30,527 nucleotides of DNA from CBDCNH01 sp965219015. Lineage in GTDB: Bacteria > Pseudomonadota > Alphaproteobacteria > Rhodobacterales > Rhodobacteraceae. Below are positions 1 through 8,495 of the stretch, piece by piece (within the stretch, counting starts at the first letter, position 1; every line of letters begins with the position of its first letter). The translations under genes and the position numbers were made by a program. The stretch spans positions 1 to 30,527 of the forward strand of contig CBDCNH010000012.1 of the NCBI GenBank assembly GCA_965219015.1. The letters are read 5' to 3'. The notes beneath the pieces are model-generated. The model worked only from the letters and a program-made list of their open reading frames with translations. It was not told the origin of the DNA and did no database searches.

Positions 1-144
1 GCCGCCCGCACCGCGACGGTCGAGCGCCCCGCGGGCGGCTGGGCGCAGCTCTACCACGATCACGTCATGGGCGCCGACACCGGCGCCGACATGGACTTCC
101 TCGTCGGCCACCGCGGCCGCGCCGTCGGCCGGGAGAGCCACTGA
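1..144 (+). CDS. IlvD/Edd family dehydratase, C-terminal fragment
   Basis: This is the last 47 codons of a gene that begins before the window, in frame 1 and ending in TGA at 142-144. The visible tail has an aromatic-rich segment (QLYHDHVMGAD), then GADMDFLVG, and it closes with RESH. This resembles the C-terminus of the IlvD/Edd dehydratases (dihydroxy-acid, 6-phosphogluconate and sugar-acid dehydratases), which are Fe-S enzymes that dehydrate sugar acids or dihydroxy acids. The ending is more like the sugar-acid branch than true IlvD, but substrate cannot be decided from 47 residues and the catalytic part is outside the window. Family assignment is from recall of the tail only. Confidence 0.55.
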   Translation, partial: AARTATVERPAGGWAQLYHDHVMGADTGADMDFLVGHRGRAVGRESH

Positions 145-157
145 GGGTCGGCGCCGG

Positions 158-186
158 TTGCGGCGCGACGGATGCACGCCTAGCGT
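158..186 (+). promoter_or_regulatory. sigma70-like promoter of the restriction-modification gene, possibly leaderless
   Basis: TTGCGG (158-163), a 17-nt spacer, then TAGCGT (181-186). The last base of the -10 lies 6 nt before ATG at 193, so transcription would start at or next to the A of that codon. This favours ATG 193 over the in-frame GTG at 187, which lies between the -10 box and the predicted transcript start. No Shine-Dalgarno sequence is present. Confidence 0.5.
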
Positions 187-192
187 GTGGCG

Positions 193-3100
193 ATGAGCAT
201 CCTTCGCGTTCGCGAGTACCATGCCCGCATCGATCGGCTGAGGAAAACCTCCGGCAGCAGCCTTGAGAGCGTCCTGCGCGACTCCTTCCAGCGCCTGCTC
301 GCGGACTGGAGCGAGGCGGCGGGCCTGACCTTCGCGCCCGAGCTGCCCCTGGGCACGGGCCCCGCGCGCAACCGCAGGCCAGACGGCACGATCCTCTACG
401 ACCTGCGGGTGCCGCACGGCTACTGGGAGGCCAAGGACACCGACGACGACCTCGACGCGGAGATTGCCGACAAGCGGTCCAAGGGCTACCCGGTCACGAA
501 CATCCTCTTCGAGGACAGCGCTACTGCCGTCCTGATCCAGGACGGGCGCGAGGTCATGCGCTGCGTCATGCGCGACGCGGAGGCGCTGACCCGGCTCGTC
601 GCGGCGTTCTTCGCCTATGAGCCGCGGGTCTATGCCGAATGGCGCAAGGCCGTGGCGCAGTTCCAGACCGACCTGCCCGTGGTGCTCGCCGCCCTGCGCG
701 ACCGCATCGCGGAGGCATACCGCGACAACGCGGCCTTCGCCGCCAGGGCCGCCGCGTTCCTCGCCCACGCCCGCAAGACGGTGAACCCGAAGCTGGAAGA
801 GGCCGACGTGCGCGAGATGCTGATCCAGCACGTCCTCACCGAGAACATCTTCGCGCGGGTCTTCGACGACGGCGACTTCCACCGCCAGAACAACGTGGCG
901 CGCGAGCTCTACGCGCTGGAGGAGTCGTTCCTCGGCGGCGCCGACAAGCGCGCGATGCTGCACGGCCTGCGCCCCTACTACGCGGCCATCGAGACGGCAG
1001 CCTCCGAGATCGGCAGCCATGCCGAGAAGCAGACCTTCCTCAAGGTCGTCTACGAGTCGTTCTACAAGGTCTATAATCCCGACGCCGCCGACCGGCTGGG
1101 CGTGGTCTACACCCCGAACGAGATCGTCCGATTCATGATCCGCAGCACCGACTGGCTGATGCACCGTCACTTCGGGCGCAACCTGATCGACCAAGGGGTG
1201 GAGATCCTCGACCCCGCGACGGGGACCGGCACCTTCGTCTGCGAGCTTCTCGAGCACTTCCGGGGGCAGGACGGCATCCACGCCAAGTTCAGGAGCGAGC
1301 TGCACGCCAACGAGGTGGCGATCCTGCCCTACTACGTGGCGAACCTGAACATCGAGGCGACCTACGCGGCGGTCACGGGGCAGTTCGCGGAGTACCCGAA
1401 CCTTGTCTTCGCCGACACACTCGACATGACCGAGGGTTTGGGCATCAAACGAGGACAGACGCCTGATCTTTTTGGCTCGATCAGTGCTGAAAACGGAGAG
1501 CGCTATAATAGACAAAACAAGCGCAAGATCAGCGTGGTGATCGGCAATCCGCCCTACAATGCCAACCAGCAGAACGAGAACGACAACAACAGGAACCGCA
1601 CGTACCCGCAGATCGACCTGCGGGTGAAGGCAACCTTCGTAAAGCTCTCCACCGCGCAGAAGACCAAGGTCTACGACATGTACGCCCGCTTCTATCGTTG
1701 GGCCTTCGACCGGGTGGCGGACGAGGGGGTGGTGGCGTTCGTGACGAACCGCAGCTTCATCGCCTCGCGCACCTTCGATGGGTTTCGCGCTTATGTGGAG
1801 AAGGGCTACGGCGACATCTGGATCGTGGACCTCGGCGGCGACGTGCGGGCGAACCCGAAGCTGTCGGGGACCAAGCACAACGTCTTCGGCATCCAGACGG
1901 GCGTGGCCATCGCCTTCTTCGTGCGCGGAGGACGCGGCGAGGGCATCCGCTACGTCCGCCGGCCCGAGGACGAGGTGGCCGCCGACAAGCTAGCCTGGCT
2001 CTCGACCGCGCGGCTCGACGGGCCGGGCTTCGAGCGCGTCCGGCCCTCGGCGCGGCACGACTGGATAGACCAGGTGGAGAACGACTGGGACGACCTGATC
2101 CCCGTTGCCGACAAGAAGACCAAAGCCGCGAAGGTGAACGGGCAGGAGCGGGCGGTGTTCAAGCTGTTTTCGAAAGGGCTTGTAACGGCACGGGACGAAT
2201 GGGTGGTTCAGAATTCGCCAGAACTTGCCTTTAAAGTAGGAGGAGGCTTGGCCAACGCTTTTAATGACAGCCTCGGTCTAAGGGCTGATAGCGAGCCTTG
2301 GTTAGACGATGAAACAGCCGTCAAATGGACCCGCTCATTGAAAAAGCGATGGACTGCTCGCAGGGAGTTGCAGCCAAAGGAAGCGGACGTTTGTGAAATA
2401 GAATATCGGCCATTCACTCGCAGGTCAGTTCTCTACTATTCACCATTAATCGAAATGGAATACTTGGTCCGGCGATTGCAAAATGGTCAGGAGCACTCGA
2501 CTTCGATCCTAATTTCCGGGCATCCGGCGACCAAGCCTTTCCAATCAATGTGCGTCCGAAACGTTCATTCTTACCATACTTTGGAGGACACCGAGGCGCT
2601 CCCCCGCTACCGCTACACCCCCAAGGGTGAGCGCATCGACAACATCACCGACTGGGCCCTCGCACTCTTCCGCAAGCGATACGGCAAGACCGTCACCAAG
2701 GACGCGATCTTCCACTACGTCTACGCCGCCCTCCACGACCCCGTCTGGCGCGAGACCTATGCCATCAATCTGCGCCGCGAGTTTCCCCGCATCCCCCTCC
2801 ACGACGACTTCGCCCGCTGGGCCGCCTGGGGCGAGGCGCTGATGGCGCTGCACGTGGGCTACGAGGGCGTCGACCCGCTGCCGCTCGTCCGAACCGACAC
2901 GTCGGAGAAGCCCGGCAAGCCCATCCTCGCCTCCGACCGCGCCACCGGCACGGTCCGCATCGATGGCGCGACGACGCTCTCGGGCCTGCCGCCCGCGGTC
3001 TGGGAGTACCGGCTCGGCAACCGGACCGGCATCGACTGGGTGCTCGACCAGCACCGCGAGAAGAAGGTGCGCGACGCCACCGTGGAGGCCTGGCTCAAGG

Positions 3101-3282
3101 ACAACCCCGACGCGCGCTACCGCTTCGCCGCCCACAAGGCGCGCGTGATCGACCTGATCGGGCGGGTGGCGCGGGTGTCGGTGGAGACGGTGGCGATCGT
3201 GGGCGCGATGCGCGAGGTCCGCGCCCGGGCCGACGCCGCCCCTTTCCCCGCCGCCACGGCTGCCCTAGACACGCCCGACTGA
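193..3282 (+). CDS. single-chain restriction-modification enzyme (nuclease + N6-adenine methylase + specificity region)
   Basis: A 1029-aa protein that probably both methylates and cuts DNA at its own target site. Near the N-terminus, D64-G and E79-A-K81 fit a PD-(D/E)xK nuclease core. S-adenosylmethionine motif I is DPATGTGTF (about 340-348) and the N6-adenine catalytic motif IV is NPPY at 452-455. The sequence resembles type ISP enzymes, but there is no room for their helicase, so it is closer to type IIG/IIL in layout. Target recognition presumably lies around residues 650-800, where GC falls to about 51% (2161-2580), against 60-77% in sampled flanking lines; a shorter AT-rich patch (about 1434-1520) precedes NPPY. 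No separate R, M, S or helicase gene adjoins. Start chosen at ATG 193 from promoter spacing; GTG 187 is the alternative. The reading frame is intact. Confidence 0.85.
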   Translation: MSILRVREYHARIDRLRKTSGSSLESVLRDSFQRLLADWSEAAGLTFAPELPLGTGPARNRRPDGTILYDLRVPHGYWEAKDTDDDLDAEIADKRSKGYPVTNILFEDSATAVLIQDGREVMRCVMRDAEALTRLVAAFFAYEPRVYAEWRKAVAQFQTDLPVVLAALRDRIAEAYRDNAAFAARAAAFLAHARKTVNPKLEEADVREMLIQHVLTENIFARVFDDGDFHRQNNVARELYALEESFLGGADKRAMLHGLRPYYAAIETAASEIGSHAEKQTFLKVVYESFYKVYNPDAADRLGVVYTPNEIVRFMIRSTDWLMHRHFGRNLIDQGVEILDPATGTGTFVCELLEHFRGQDGIHAKFRSELHANEVAILPYYVANLNIEATYAAVTGQFAEYPNLVFADTLDMTEGLGIKRGQTPDLFGSISAENGERYNRQNKRKISVVIGNPPYNANQQNENDNNRNRTYPQIDLRVKATFVKLSTAQKTKVYDMYARFYRWAFDRVADEGVVAFVTNRSFIASRTFDGFRAYVEKGYGDIWIVDLGGDVRANPKLSGTKHNVFGIQTGVAIAFFVRGGRGEGIRYVRRPEDEVAADKLAWLSTARLDGPGFERVRPSARHDWIDQVENDWDDLIPVADKKTKAAKVNGQERAVFKLFSKGLVTARDEWVVQNSPELAFKVGGGLANAFNDSLGLRADSEPWLDDETAVKWTRSLKKRWTARRELQPKEADVCEIEYRPFTRRSVLYYSPLIEMEYLVRRLQNGQEHSTSILISGHPATKPFQSMCVRNVHSYHTLEDTEALPRYRYTPKGERIDNITDWALALFRKRYGKTVTKDAIFHYVYAALHDPVWRETYAINLRREFPRIPLHDDFARWAAWGEALMALHVGYEGVDPLPLVRTDTSEKPGKPILASDRATGTVRIDGATTLSGLPPAVWEYRLGNRTGIDWVLDQHREKKVRDATVEAWLKDNPDARYRFAAHKARVIDLIGRVARVSVETVAIVGAMREVRARADAAPFPAATAALDTPD
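3243..3271 (+). promoter_or_regulatory. candidate asd promoter inside the end of the upstream gene
   Basis: TTTCCC (3243-3248), a 17-nt spacer and TAGACA (3266-3271) lie in the last codons of the restriction-modification gene. A start near 3278 would leave a short leader carrying the GAGGGG ribosome-binding site of asd. The -35 match is weak; the -10 matches the CTAG-containing -10 boxes seen elsewhere in the window. Confidence 0.35.
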
Positions 3283-3300
3283 AGCGCGAGGGGTTCGGGG

Positions 3301-4323
3301 ATGGGCTACAGGGTCGCCGTGGTGGGGGCTACGGGGAACGTGGGGCGCGAGATGCTCGCGATCCTGGCGGAGCGCGCGTTCCCGGCCGACGAGGTGGTGG
3401 CGCTCGCGTCGCGGCGCTCGCTCGGGACGGAAGTGAGCTACGGGGACGCGACGCTCGCGACGCGCGACCTCGAGACGTTCGACTTCGCGGGCTTCGACAT
3501 CGCGCTCTTCGCGGTCGGCTCGGAGGCCACCAAGGTCCATGCGGGGCGGGCGACCGAGGCCGGCTGCGTGGTGATCGACAACTCGTCGCTCTACCGCTAC
3601 GACCCGGCGATCCCGCTGATCGTGCCGGAGGTCAATCCCGACGCGATCGCGCAGGTCCGCAACAAGCGCATCATCGCCAACCCGAACTGCTCGACGGCGC
3701 AGATGGTGGTGGCGCTGAAGCCGCTGCACGACCGTGCGCGGATCAAGCGCGTGGTGGTGGCGACCTACCAGTCCGTGTCCGGCGCGGGGCGCGACGCGAT
3801 GGACGAGCTCTGGACCCAGACGAAGGGCCTCTTCGTCCCCGGCCAGGAGGTCGCGCCCGCGGTGTTCCCGCGCCAGATCGCGTTCAACGTGATCCCGCAG
3901 ATCGACGTCTTCATGGAGGACGGCACGACGCGCGAGGAATGGAAGATGGTCGCCGAGACGAAGAAGATCATGGACCCCGCGATCCGCGTCACCGCGACCT
4001 GCGTGCGGGTGCCGGTGTTCGTGGGCCACGCCGAAGCGATCAACGTGGAGTTCGAGGACTTCCTCGACGAGGACGAGGCGCGCGACATCCTGCGGGAAGC
4101 GCCGGGCGTGCTCGTGATCGACAAGCGCGAGCCGGGCGGCTACGTGACGCCGATCGAATGCGTCGGCGACTACGCGACCTACGTGAGCCGCATCCGGCAG
4201 GACAGCACGGTCGAGAACGGCCTGAACCTGTGGGTGGTGTCCGACAACCTCCGCAAAGGCGCCGCGCTCAACGCCGTCCAGATCGCCGAGATCCTCGGCA
4301 ACCGGGTGCTGAAGAAGGGGTGA
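3301..4323 (+). CDS. asd: aspartate-semialdehyde dehydrogenase
   Basis: 340 aa. It catalyses NADPH-dependent reduction of aspartyl-4-phosphate to aspartate semialdehyde, the branch-point step toward lysine/diaminopimelate, threonine and methionine. The N-terminal Rossmann motif is GATGNVG (residues 9-15). The active-site cysteine is C130 in NPNCST, and the substrate-binding region QSVSGAG follows. Length is normal for the bacterial family. ATG 3301 is preceded by GAGGGG about 9 nt upstream. The gene lies 18 nt after the restriction-modification gene but is functionally unrelated to it and probably has its own promoter. It is convergent with the PPOX gene. Confidence 0.97.
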   Translation: MGYRVAVVGATGNVGREMLAILAERAFPADEVVALASRRSLGTEVSYGDATLATRDLETFDFAGFDIALFAVGSEATKVHAGRATEAGCVVIDNSSLYRYDPAIPLIVPEVNPDAIAQVRNKRIIANPNCSTAQMVVALKPLHDRARIKRVVVATYQSVSGAGRDAMDELWTQTKGLFVPGQEVAPAVFPRQIAFNVIPQIDVFMEDGTTREEWKMVAETKKIMDPAIRVTATCVRVPVFVGHAEAINVEFEDFLDEDEARDILREAPGVLVIDKREPGGYVTPIECVGDYATYVSRIRQDSTVENGLNLWVVSDNLRKGAALNAVQIAEILGNRVLKKG

Positions 4324-4337
4324 CGCGGATCAGGAAG

Positions 4338-4355
4338 CGGTCCGGTGGACCGTTT
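4338..4355 (+). terminator. weak intrinsic terminator after asd
   Basis: CGGTCC, a 3-nt loop (GGT) and GGACCG form a 6-bp stem at 4338-4352, followed by only three T. It begins 14 nt after the asd stop and could serve asd. A second stem, AGGGGC/GCCCCT (4379-4400), overlaps the stop of the convergent gene. Confidence 0.35.
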
Positions 4356-4399
4356 GCCCGCTCGTCGCGCGCCGCGCCAGGGGCGGGCCGGCGTGCCCC

Positions 4400-5014
4400 T
4401 TACCAGAGCTTCGGCGCGGCGTAGGCGGCATAGCCCGCGTCGTAGGCTTCGGCATCGAAGCCCGCCTGCACCTCGCGGATGAAGGCGCCCGCGGTCGGGA
4501 CGCGGGCGCTCTCGTCGCCGGCGGTCCAGAGGCCGGACCGCATCAGCGCCTTGGCGCACTGGAAGTAGACCTCGGCCACCGCAAGCACGATGACCGTCGC
4601 GGGCCGGCGGCCAGACTTTTCAAAGCCCCCGCGCAGTCCGGCATCCGCCGTGACCAGCGCATGGCCGTTCACCCGCACCACGTTCTCGCAGCCCGGCACC
4701 AGGAACATCAGGCTCGCGCGCGGATCGCGGACGATGTTGCGGAGCGCGTCGAGCCGGTTGTTGCCGCGCCAGTCCGGCAGCAGGATCGTTGTCGGATCGA
4801 GGGCGCGTGCGACCGTGCCGTCGTCGCCGCGTGGCGTAGCGTCGGTGCCTTCGGGGCCGACCGTCGAGAGGATGGCGAAGCGTGCCGCTTCGATCCATCG
4901 GCGGTAGAGTGGCGTCAGGTGGTCGGCGACCTTGGCCAGCGCTGCAGGAACCGGCGGGCCGTAGAGCGCCTCGAGCGCCGCCACGTCGGTGACGGGCTCG
5001 AACCGCCGCGTCAC
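4400..5014 (-). CDS. PPOX-type FMN-binding flavoprotein (pyridoxamine 5'-phosphate oxidase family)
   Basis: 204 aa with the split-barrel fold of the pyridoxamine-phosphate-oxidase superfamily. The stretch FAILSTVGPEGTDATPRGDD followed by LLPDWRGNNRLD and NIVRDPRASLMFLVPG is typical of the MSMEG_1061-type FMN-dependent subfamily, whose substrates are generally unknown. It should not be read as true PdxH. GTG 5014 is the start: it overlaps the stop of the carbonic anhydrase gene as GTGA (5011-5014, minus), so the two are probably translationally coupled. The open frame continues further upstream only as antisense-like sequence through the carbonic anhydrase gene. Confidence 0.82.
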   Translation of the reverse strand: MTRRFEPVTDVAALEALYGPPVPAALAKVADHLTPLYRRWIEAARFAILSTVGPEGTDATPRGDDGTVARALDPTTILLPDWRGNNRLDALRNIVRDPRASLMFLVPGCENVVRVNGHALVTADAGLRGGFEKSGRRPATVIVLAVAEVYFQCAKALMRSGLWTAGDESARVPTAGAFIREVQAGFDAEAYDAGYAAYAAPKLW

Positions 5015-5661
5015 AGCGGCACGAAGCGGCGGCTGGCGGGCTCGTACTCGAAGAGCCCGCCCTCCCCGATGTCGGTCCAGAGGCCGTGCAGCGTCAGCCG
5101 CTCCTCCTCGACCGCCGCCTTCACGAACGGGAACGTCATCAGGTTGTCGAGCGAGACCAGCACCGCCTCCTTCTCGAGCGCCGCGAGCCGCGTGGCGGGG
5201 TCGGGCTCGTCCTTCACGCGTTCGTAGCCGGGCCGAAGGATGTCCATCCAGCGGCCGACGAAGCTGCTGCGTTCCTCGAGTTCGGGCGCTGCCCCCGAGC
5301 ACATGTCATGGCAGCCCTTCACCCCGCCGCAGCCCGAATGGCCGAGCACCACGAGGTGCGCGACGCGCAGCGCCGTCACCGCGTATTCGATGGCCGCCGA
5401 GGTGCCGTGGATGTCGCCGTCGGGCTTCGAGGGCGGGATCAGGTTGGCGATGTTGCGGTGGATGAAGAACTCGCCCTGATCCGCGCCGAAGATCGAGGTC
5501 ACCTGCAGCCGGCTGTCGCAGCACGCGACGATCATGGCGCGCGGGCTCTGCCCCTCGGCGGCGAGGCGGCGGTACCAGACACGGTTCTCCGCGTAGGTCG
5601 TGGCCTTCCAGCCGAGGTAGCGCTGCACCAGGTAGCCGGGGAGCGGCCGTGCGTAGTCCAT
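5011..5661 (-). CDS. beta-class carbonic anhydrase
   Basis: 216 aa, cytosolic. It interconverts CO2 and bicarbonate using one zinc per subunit. The zinc ligands and catalytic dyad are visible: C47-x-D49-S-R51, then H108 and C111 in GHSGCGGV. Length is normal for the family. ATG 5661 is chosen because it begins the conserved N-terminal region and has GGGAAC upstream; the open frame runs 81 codons further without family-like sequence. It is first in a two-gene unit with the PPOX flavoprotein and divergent from the 126-aa protein, with 141 nt between. Confidence 0.95.
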   Translation of the reverse strand: MDYARPLPGYLVQRYLGWKATTYAENRVWYRRLAAEGQSPRAMIVACCDSRLQVTSIFGADQGEFFIHRNIANLIPPSKPDGDIHGTSAAIEYAVTALRVAHLVVLGHSGCGGVKGCHDMCSGAAPELEERSSFVGRWMDILRPGYERVKDEPDPATRLAALEKEAVLVSLDNLMTFPFVKAAVEEERLTLHGLWTDIGEGGLFEYEPASRRFVPL

Positions 5662-5802
5662 CGTGCCGCGTTCCCGTCCGCTGTTTGGGCCAATTCGAGC
5701 GAAGTTGGCCGGGTTTCGCCGGCCGAGGTCAACCCTTTCTTGAACGCGGGCTGGCACCTTTCGGAGCAAGGCTGCGGGGGCGCAGTGCGGAAAGGTGATC
5801 GC

Positions 5803-6183
5803 ATGGGACAAGTGACCCAGTTGCGGCATGAGGAGGGCGTGCGCCTCGACTCCGAGCGGATCGCGGCGCTCTACGCCGAGCTCGGCGACACGGGGGCAGA
5901 ACACGTCATCTGCAGAGCCGTCGAGGAGATGGCCGTCCGGCTCACCGAGATGGAAGGTCAGCGGCGCGGCACGGACCTCGCGCCATTCTGCCGCAACGCA
6001 CGCTGCCTCGGGCGGCTTGCCGGGCAGGTCGGCATGACCGGGCTCGCGCGCGTCGCCAACGACGTGGCGGCGAGTGCGGTCGCAGGCGAGCCCGCCGCGG
6101 CCTCCGCCACCTGGGCGCGCCTCCTGCGGATCGGCGACCGCTCGCTCACCGCGGTGTGGGACGTCCGCGACCTGTCGGTATGA
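5803..6183 (+). CDS. small helical protein, possibly a degenerate Hpt-like fold
   Basis: 126 aa of unknown function. The sequence is rich in Ala, Arg and Leu, predicted mostly helical, with no signal peptide or membrane segment. The stretch from about residue 66 (FCRNARCLGRLAGQVGMTGL) loosely recalls the helix pair of histidine-phosphotransfer domains, but the position expected for the phosphorylated histidine has no His. The C-terminus ends in WDVRDLSV. ATG 5803 has a good ribosome-binding site (AAAGGTGAT, about 4 nt upstream). It is divergent from carbonic anhydrase. The Hpt suggestion is a weak inference; the gene itself is well supported by start, ribosome site and composition. Confidence 0.65.
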   Translation: MGQVTQLRHEEGVRLDSERIAALYAELGDTGAEHVICRAVEEMAVRLTEMEGQRRGTDLAPFCRNARCLGRLAGQVGMTGLARVANDVAASAVAGEPAAASATWARLLRIGDRSLTAVWDVRDLSV

Positions 6184-6375
6184 AGCGGCGCTCCGAGCCG
6201 CCGGACACGCGGCGCCAGGGCTCGCACGTCACGGTTTGAGACGGGGAGCGCTCCGTGTCGGGTGCCAGGCGGCGGCTCGAGGCCGCTTCGGCGCTGGCGT
6301 GGGACAACGCCGGCCTTGTGGCGCCGCACCGGGAGGCGCAAGCATCGCGGCATCCTGCCTTGCCCGAGCGCCCCC

Positions 6376-7758
6376 ATGCCAGACACCACGCCGCTGACCT
6401 TCGCCGACCCCGGCGCGCCGTCGCTCCCCGTTCATCTCGTCGCGGCGGGGCAGTCCGCAACCGGGCTCGGCGACGCGGCGGAGGCTTGGCTCGACGCATG
6501 CGGATTTGCCGGCCGGCTGGGAGAATTGGTCCTTCTGCCGGGCACGGACGGCAAGGTGGTCGGCGCAGCGCTCGGCTGGGGCGACGCCGGCGCGCGAGCG
6601 CGCGGGCGGTTTCATGTCGCGTCGGCCGTATCCGCGTTGCCCGCCGGAGACTGGCACATCGCGACGCCGCTCGACCCCGCGGACCGCGACGAGGCCGCGC
6701 TCGGCTGGCTGCTGGCCGGCTACCGGTTCGGCCGCTACCGCACGGCCACACCTCCCCGCGCCCGGCTGCAAGCGCCCGAAGGCTGCGACGCACGGCGGTT
6801 GGAGGCGATCGCGGCCGGCGAGGCGTTGACGCGCGACCTCATCAACACGCCCGCCTCCGACATGGGGCCGGCCGAGCTGGAGGCCGCCGCGCGCGCGCTG
6901 GCCCTCGAGTTTGGCGCCGGATTCGAGGTCTTGACCGGCGACGAACTCGCGCGCGGCTTCCCGATGATCCACGCCGTCGGGTGCGCGTCGCCCCGCGCGC
7001 CGCGGCTGATCGACCTCAGCTGGGGGACCGGGGGGCCGCGGCTCACGCTCGTCGGCAAGGGCGTGTGCTTCGACACCGGCGGGCTCGACCTCAAGCCCGC
7101 CGGCAACATGCTCCTGATGAAGAAGGACATGGGCGGGGCGGCCGCCGTCCTCGGCCTTGCGCGGATGGTGATGGCGACGGGCGCGCCGGTGCGGCTCCGA
7201 GTGCTCATCCCCGCGGTCGAGAACGCGGTCGGCGGCGCCGCGATGCGGCCGAAGGACATCCTGACCTCGCGCAAGGGCCTGACGGTCGAGGTCAACAACA
7301 CCGACGCCGAGGGCCGGCTGGTGCTCGCCGACGCGCTGGCGCTCGCGTGCGAGGAGGCGCCGGACTGGCTGGTGTCGATGGCGACGCTGACGGGCGCCGC
7401 GCGCGTGGCCGTGGGACCGGACCTTGCCCCCTACTTCACCGATGACGCGGGGGTCGCGGCGGCGCTCGAGACCGCGGCGCGGCAGGTGCGCGACCCGGTA
7501 TGGCGGATGCCGTTCTGGGAGCCCTACGAGGCAATGATCGAGCCCGGCATCGCCGACCTCGACAACGCGCCGGCCGGGGGCTTCGCCGGCGCGATCACGG
7601 CGGCGCTGTTCCTGCGGCGGTTCGCCGAAGGCGCGCGCTACACGCATTTCGACATCTACGGCTGGACACCCGCGGACCTTCCGGGGCGGCCGAAAGGCGG
7701 CGCGGGGCAAGCCGCGCGGGCGATCCTCGCGGCGCTGCCGGAGGTGCTCGGCACGTGA
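6376..7758 (+). CDS. M17 leucyl aminopeptidase family protein
   Basis: 460 aa. A metallo-aminopeptidase that removes N-terminal residues from peptides in the cytosol. Di-metal and catalytic motifs are present: VGKGVCFDTGGLDLKP, KKDMGGAA and the family signature NTDAEGRLVLADAL. The C-terminal catalytic domain is complete and the N-terminal domain is short, as in the PepB-like branch common in Alphaproteobacteria. ATG 6376 gives a typical N-terminus; no clear ribosome site is seen, and the frame extends upstream without recognisable protein. The stop overlaps the GTG of the NlpC/P60 gene (GTGA, 7755-7758), indicating coupling. No function in a specific pathway can be read from the sequence. Confidence 0.93.
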   Translation: MPDTTPLTFADPGAPSLPVHLVAAGQSATGLGDAAEAWLDACGFAGRLGELVLLPGTDGKVVGAALGWGDAGARARGRFHVASAVSALPAGDWHIATPLDPADRDEAALGWLLAGYRFGRYRTATPPRARLQAPEGCDARRLEAIAAGEALTRDLINTPASDMGPAELEAAARALALEFGAGFEVLTGDELARGFPMIHAVGCASPRAPRLIDLSWGTGGPRLTLVGKGVCFDTGGLDLKPAGNMLLMKKDMGGAAAVLGLARMVMATGAPVRLRVLIPAVENAVGGAAMRPKDILTSRKGLTVEVNNTDAEGRLVLADALALACEEAPDWLVSMATLTGAARVAVGPDLAPYFTDDAGVAAALETAARQVRDPVWRMPFWEPYEAMIEPGIADLDNAPAGGFAGAITAALFLRRFAEGARYTHFDIYGWTPADLPGRPKGGAGQAARAILAALPEVLGT

Positions 7759-8495
7759 CCGAGGCGTCCGTCGCGGTCGGCACGGTCGATCTCGCGGCGG
7801 CCCCCGGCGGCCCGCGGGTCCGGCAGGTGTTGTTCGGCCAGCGCGTGACGATCCTTGCGACCCTAGGGGCGTTCGTCCGCATCCGGGCGGCGCGCGACGG
7901 CTACGAGGGCTGGGTCGCGGCGGATGCGCTCGGGACCGCCGTGCGCCCGACGCACCGGGTCGCGGTTGCCGCCACGCATCTCTACCCGGCACCCGACATC
8001 AAGGCCGGGGTGCCGCTGGAGCTGTCGTGCGGCGCGGAGATCGCCGTCGCCGACACCGAGACCACCCGTTTCGTCCGCACGCTCGACGGCCGCTACGCCG
8101 TCGCCGCGCATCTCGCGCCCATCGACGCACCCGCTCCCGATCCCGTGGCGGTGGCGGAAGGCTTTCTCGGCACGCCCTACCTCTGGGGCGGCAACGGTCG
8201 TGCGGGGATCGATTGCTCCGGGCTCGTGCAGGCGGCGCTCCTCGCGACGGGGCACGCCTGCCCCGGCGACAGCGCGGACCAGGAGCGCGCGCTCGGGACG
8301 CCGCTCGCGGAGGCCGCGCCGCTCCGCCGGGGCGACCTCATCTTCTGGCGCGGCCATGTGGCGCTGGTGCGCGACGCAGGCACGATGATCCATGCCAACG
8401 CGCACCACATGGCCGTCACGATCGAGGACATCCGCGCCGGCATCGCGCGCATCGCCGCGACCGACGGGCCGGTCACGTCGCGCCGGCGGCTTTAG
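7755..8495 (+). CDS. NlpC/P60 family cysteine hydrolase with N-terminal SH3-like domain
   Basis: 246 aa from GTG 7755. A probable peptidoglycan peptidase of the D-glutamyl-diaminopimelate endopeptidase type. The C-terminal half has the catalytic triad C154 (GIDCSGL), H201 (GHVALV) and H213 (MIHANAHH). Residues about 5-120 look like bacterial SH3 modules (VLFGQRVTIL, YEGWVAADAL) that bind the wall. No signal peptide is visible, which is unusual for a wall enzyme but common in the alphaproteobacterial M17-NlpC gene pair; it may act on imported muropeptides, a role consistent with the aminopeptidase next to it. This recycling role is inference. Its stop overlaps that of convergent holA (TTAG, 8492-8495). 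Confidence 0.92.
   Translation: MTEASVAVGTVDLAAAPGGPRVRQVLFGQRVTILATLGAFVRIRAARDGYEGWVAADALGTAVRPTHRVAVAATHLYPAPDIKAGVPLELSCGAEIAVADTETTRFVRTLDGRYAVAAHLAPIDAPAPDPVAVAEGFLGTPYLWGGNGRAGIDCSGLVQAALLATGHACPGDSADQERALGTPLAEAAPLRRGDLIFWRGHVALVRDAGTMIHANAHHMAVTIEDIRAGIARIAATDGPVTSRRRL

Noticed and set aside
187..192. GTG 187 as start of the restriction-modification enzyme
   Set aside because: It lies directly against the -10 box and would precede the predicted transcription start; ATG 193 fits better. It remains possible if another promoter is used.
5752..5770. Sigma54-like TGGCAC upstream of the 126-aa gene
   Set aside because: The -12 element (TTGC at the right distance) is absent; GGAG occurs there instead.
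6184..6375. Regulatory RNA or small gene between the 126-aa gene and the aminopeptidase
   Set aside because: Only a GGAGCGCTCC palindrome (6245-6254) and GC-rich sequence are present; no promoter-terminator pair or convincing frame was seen.
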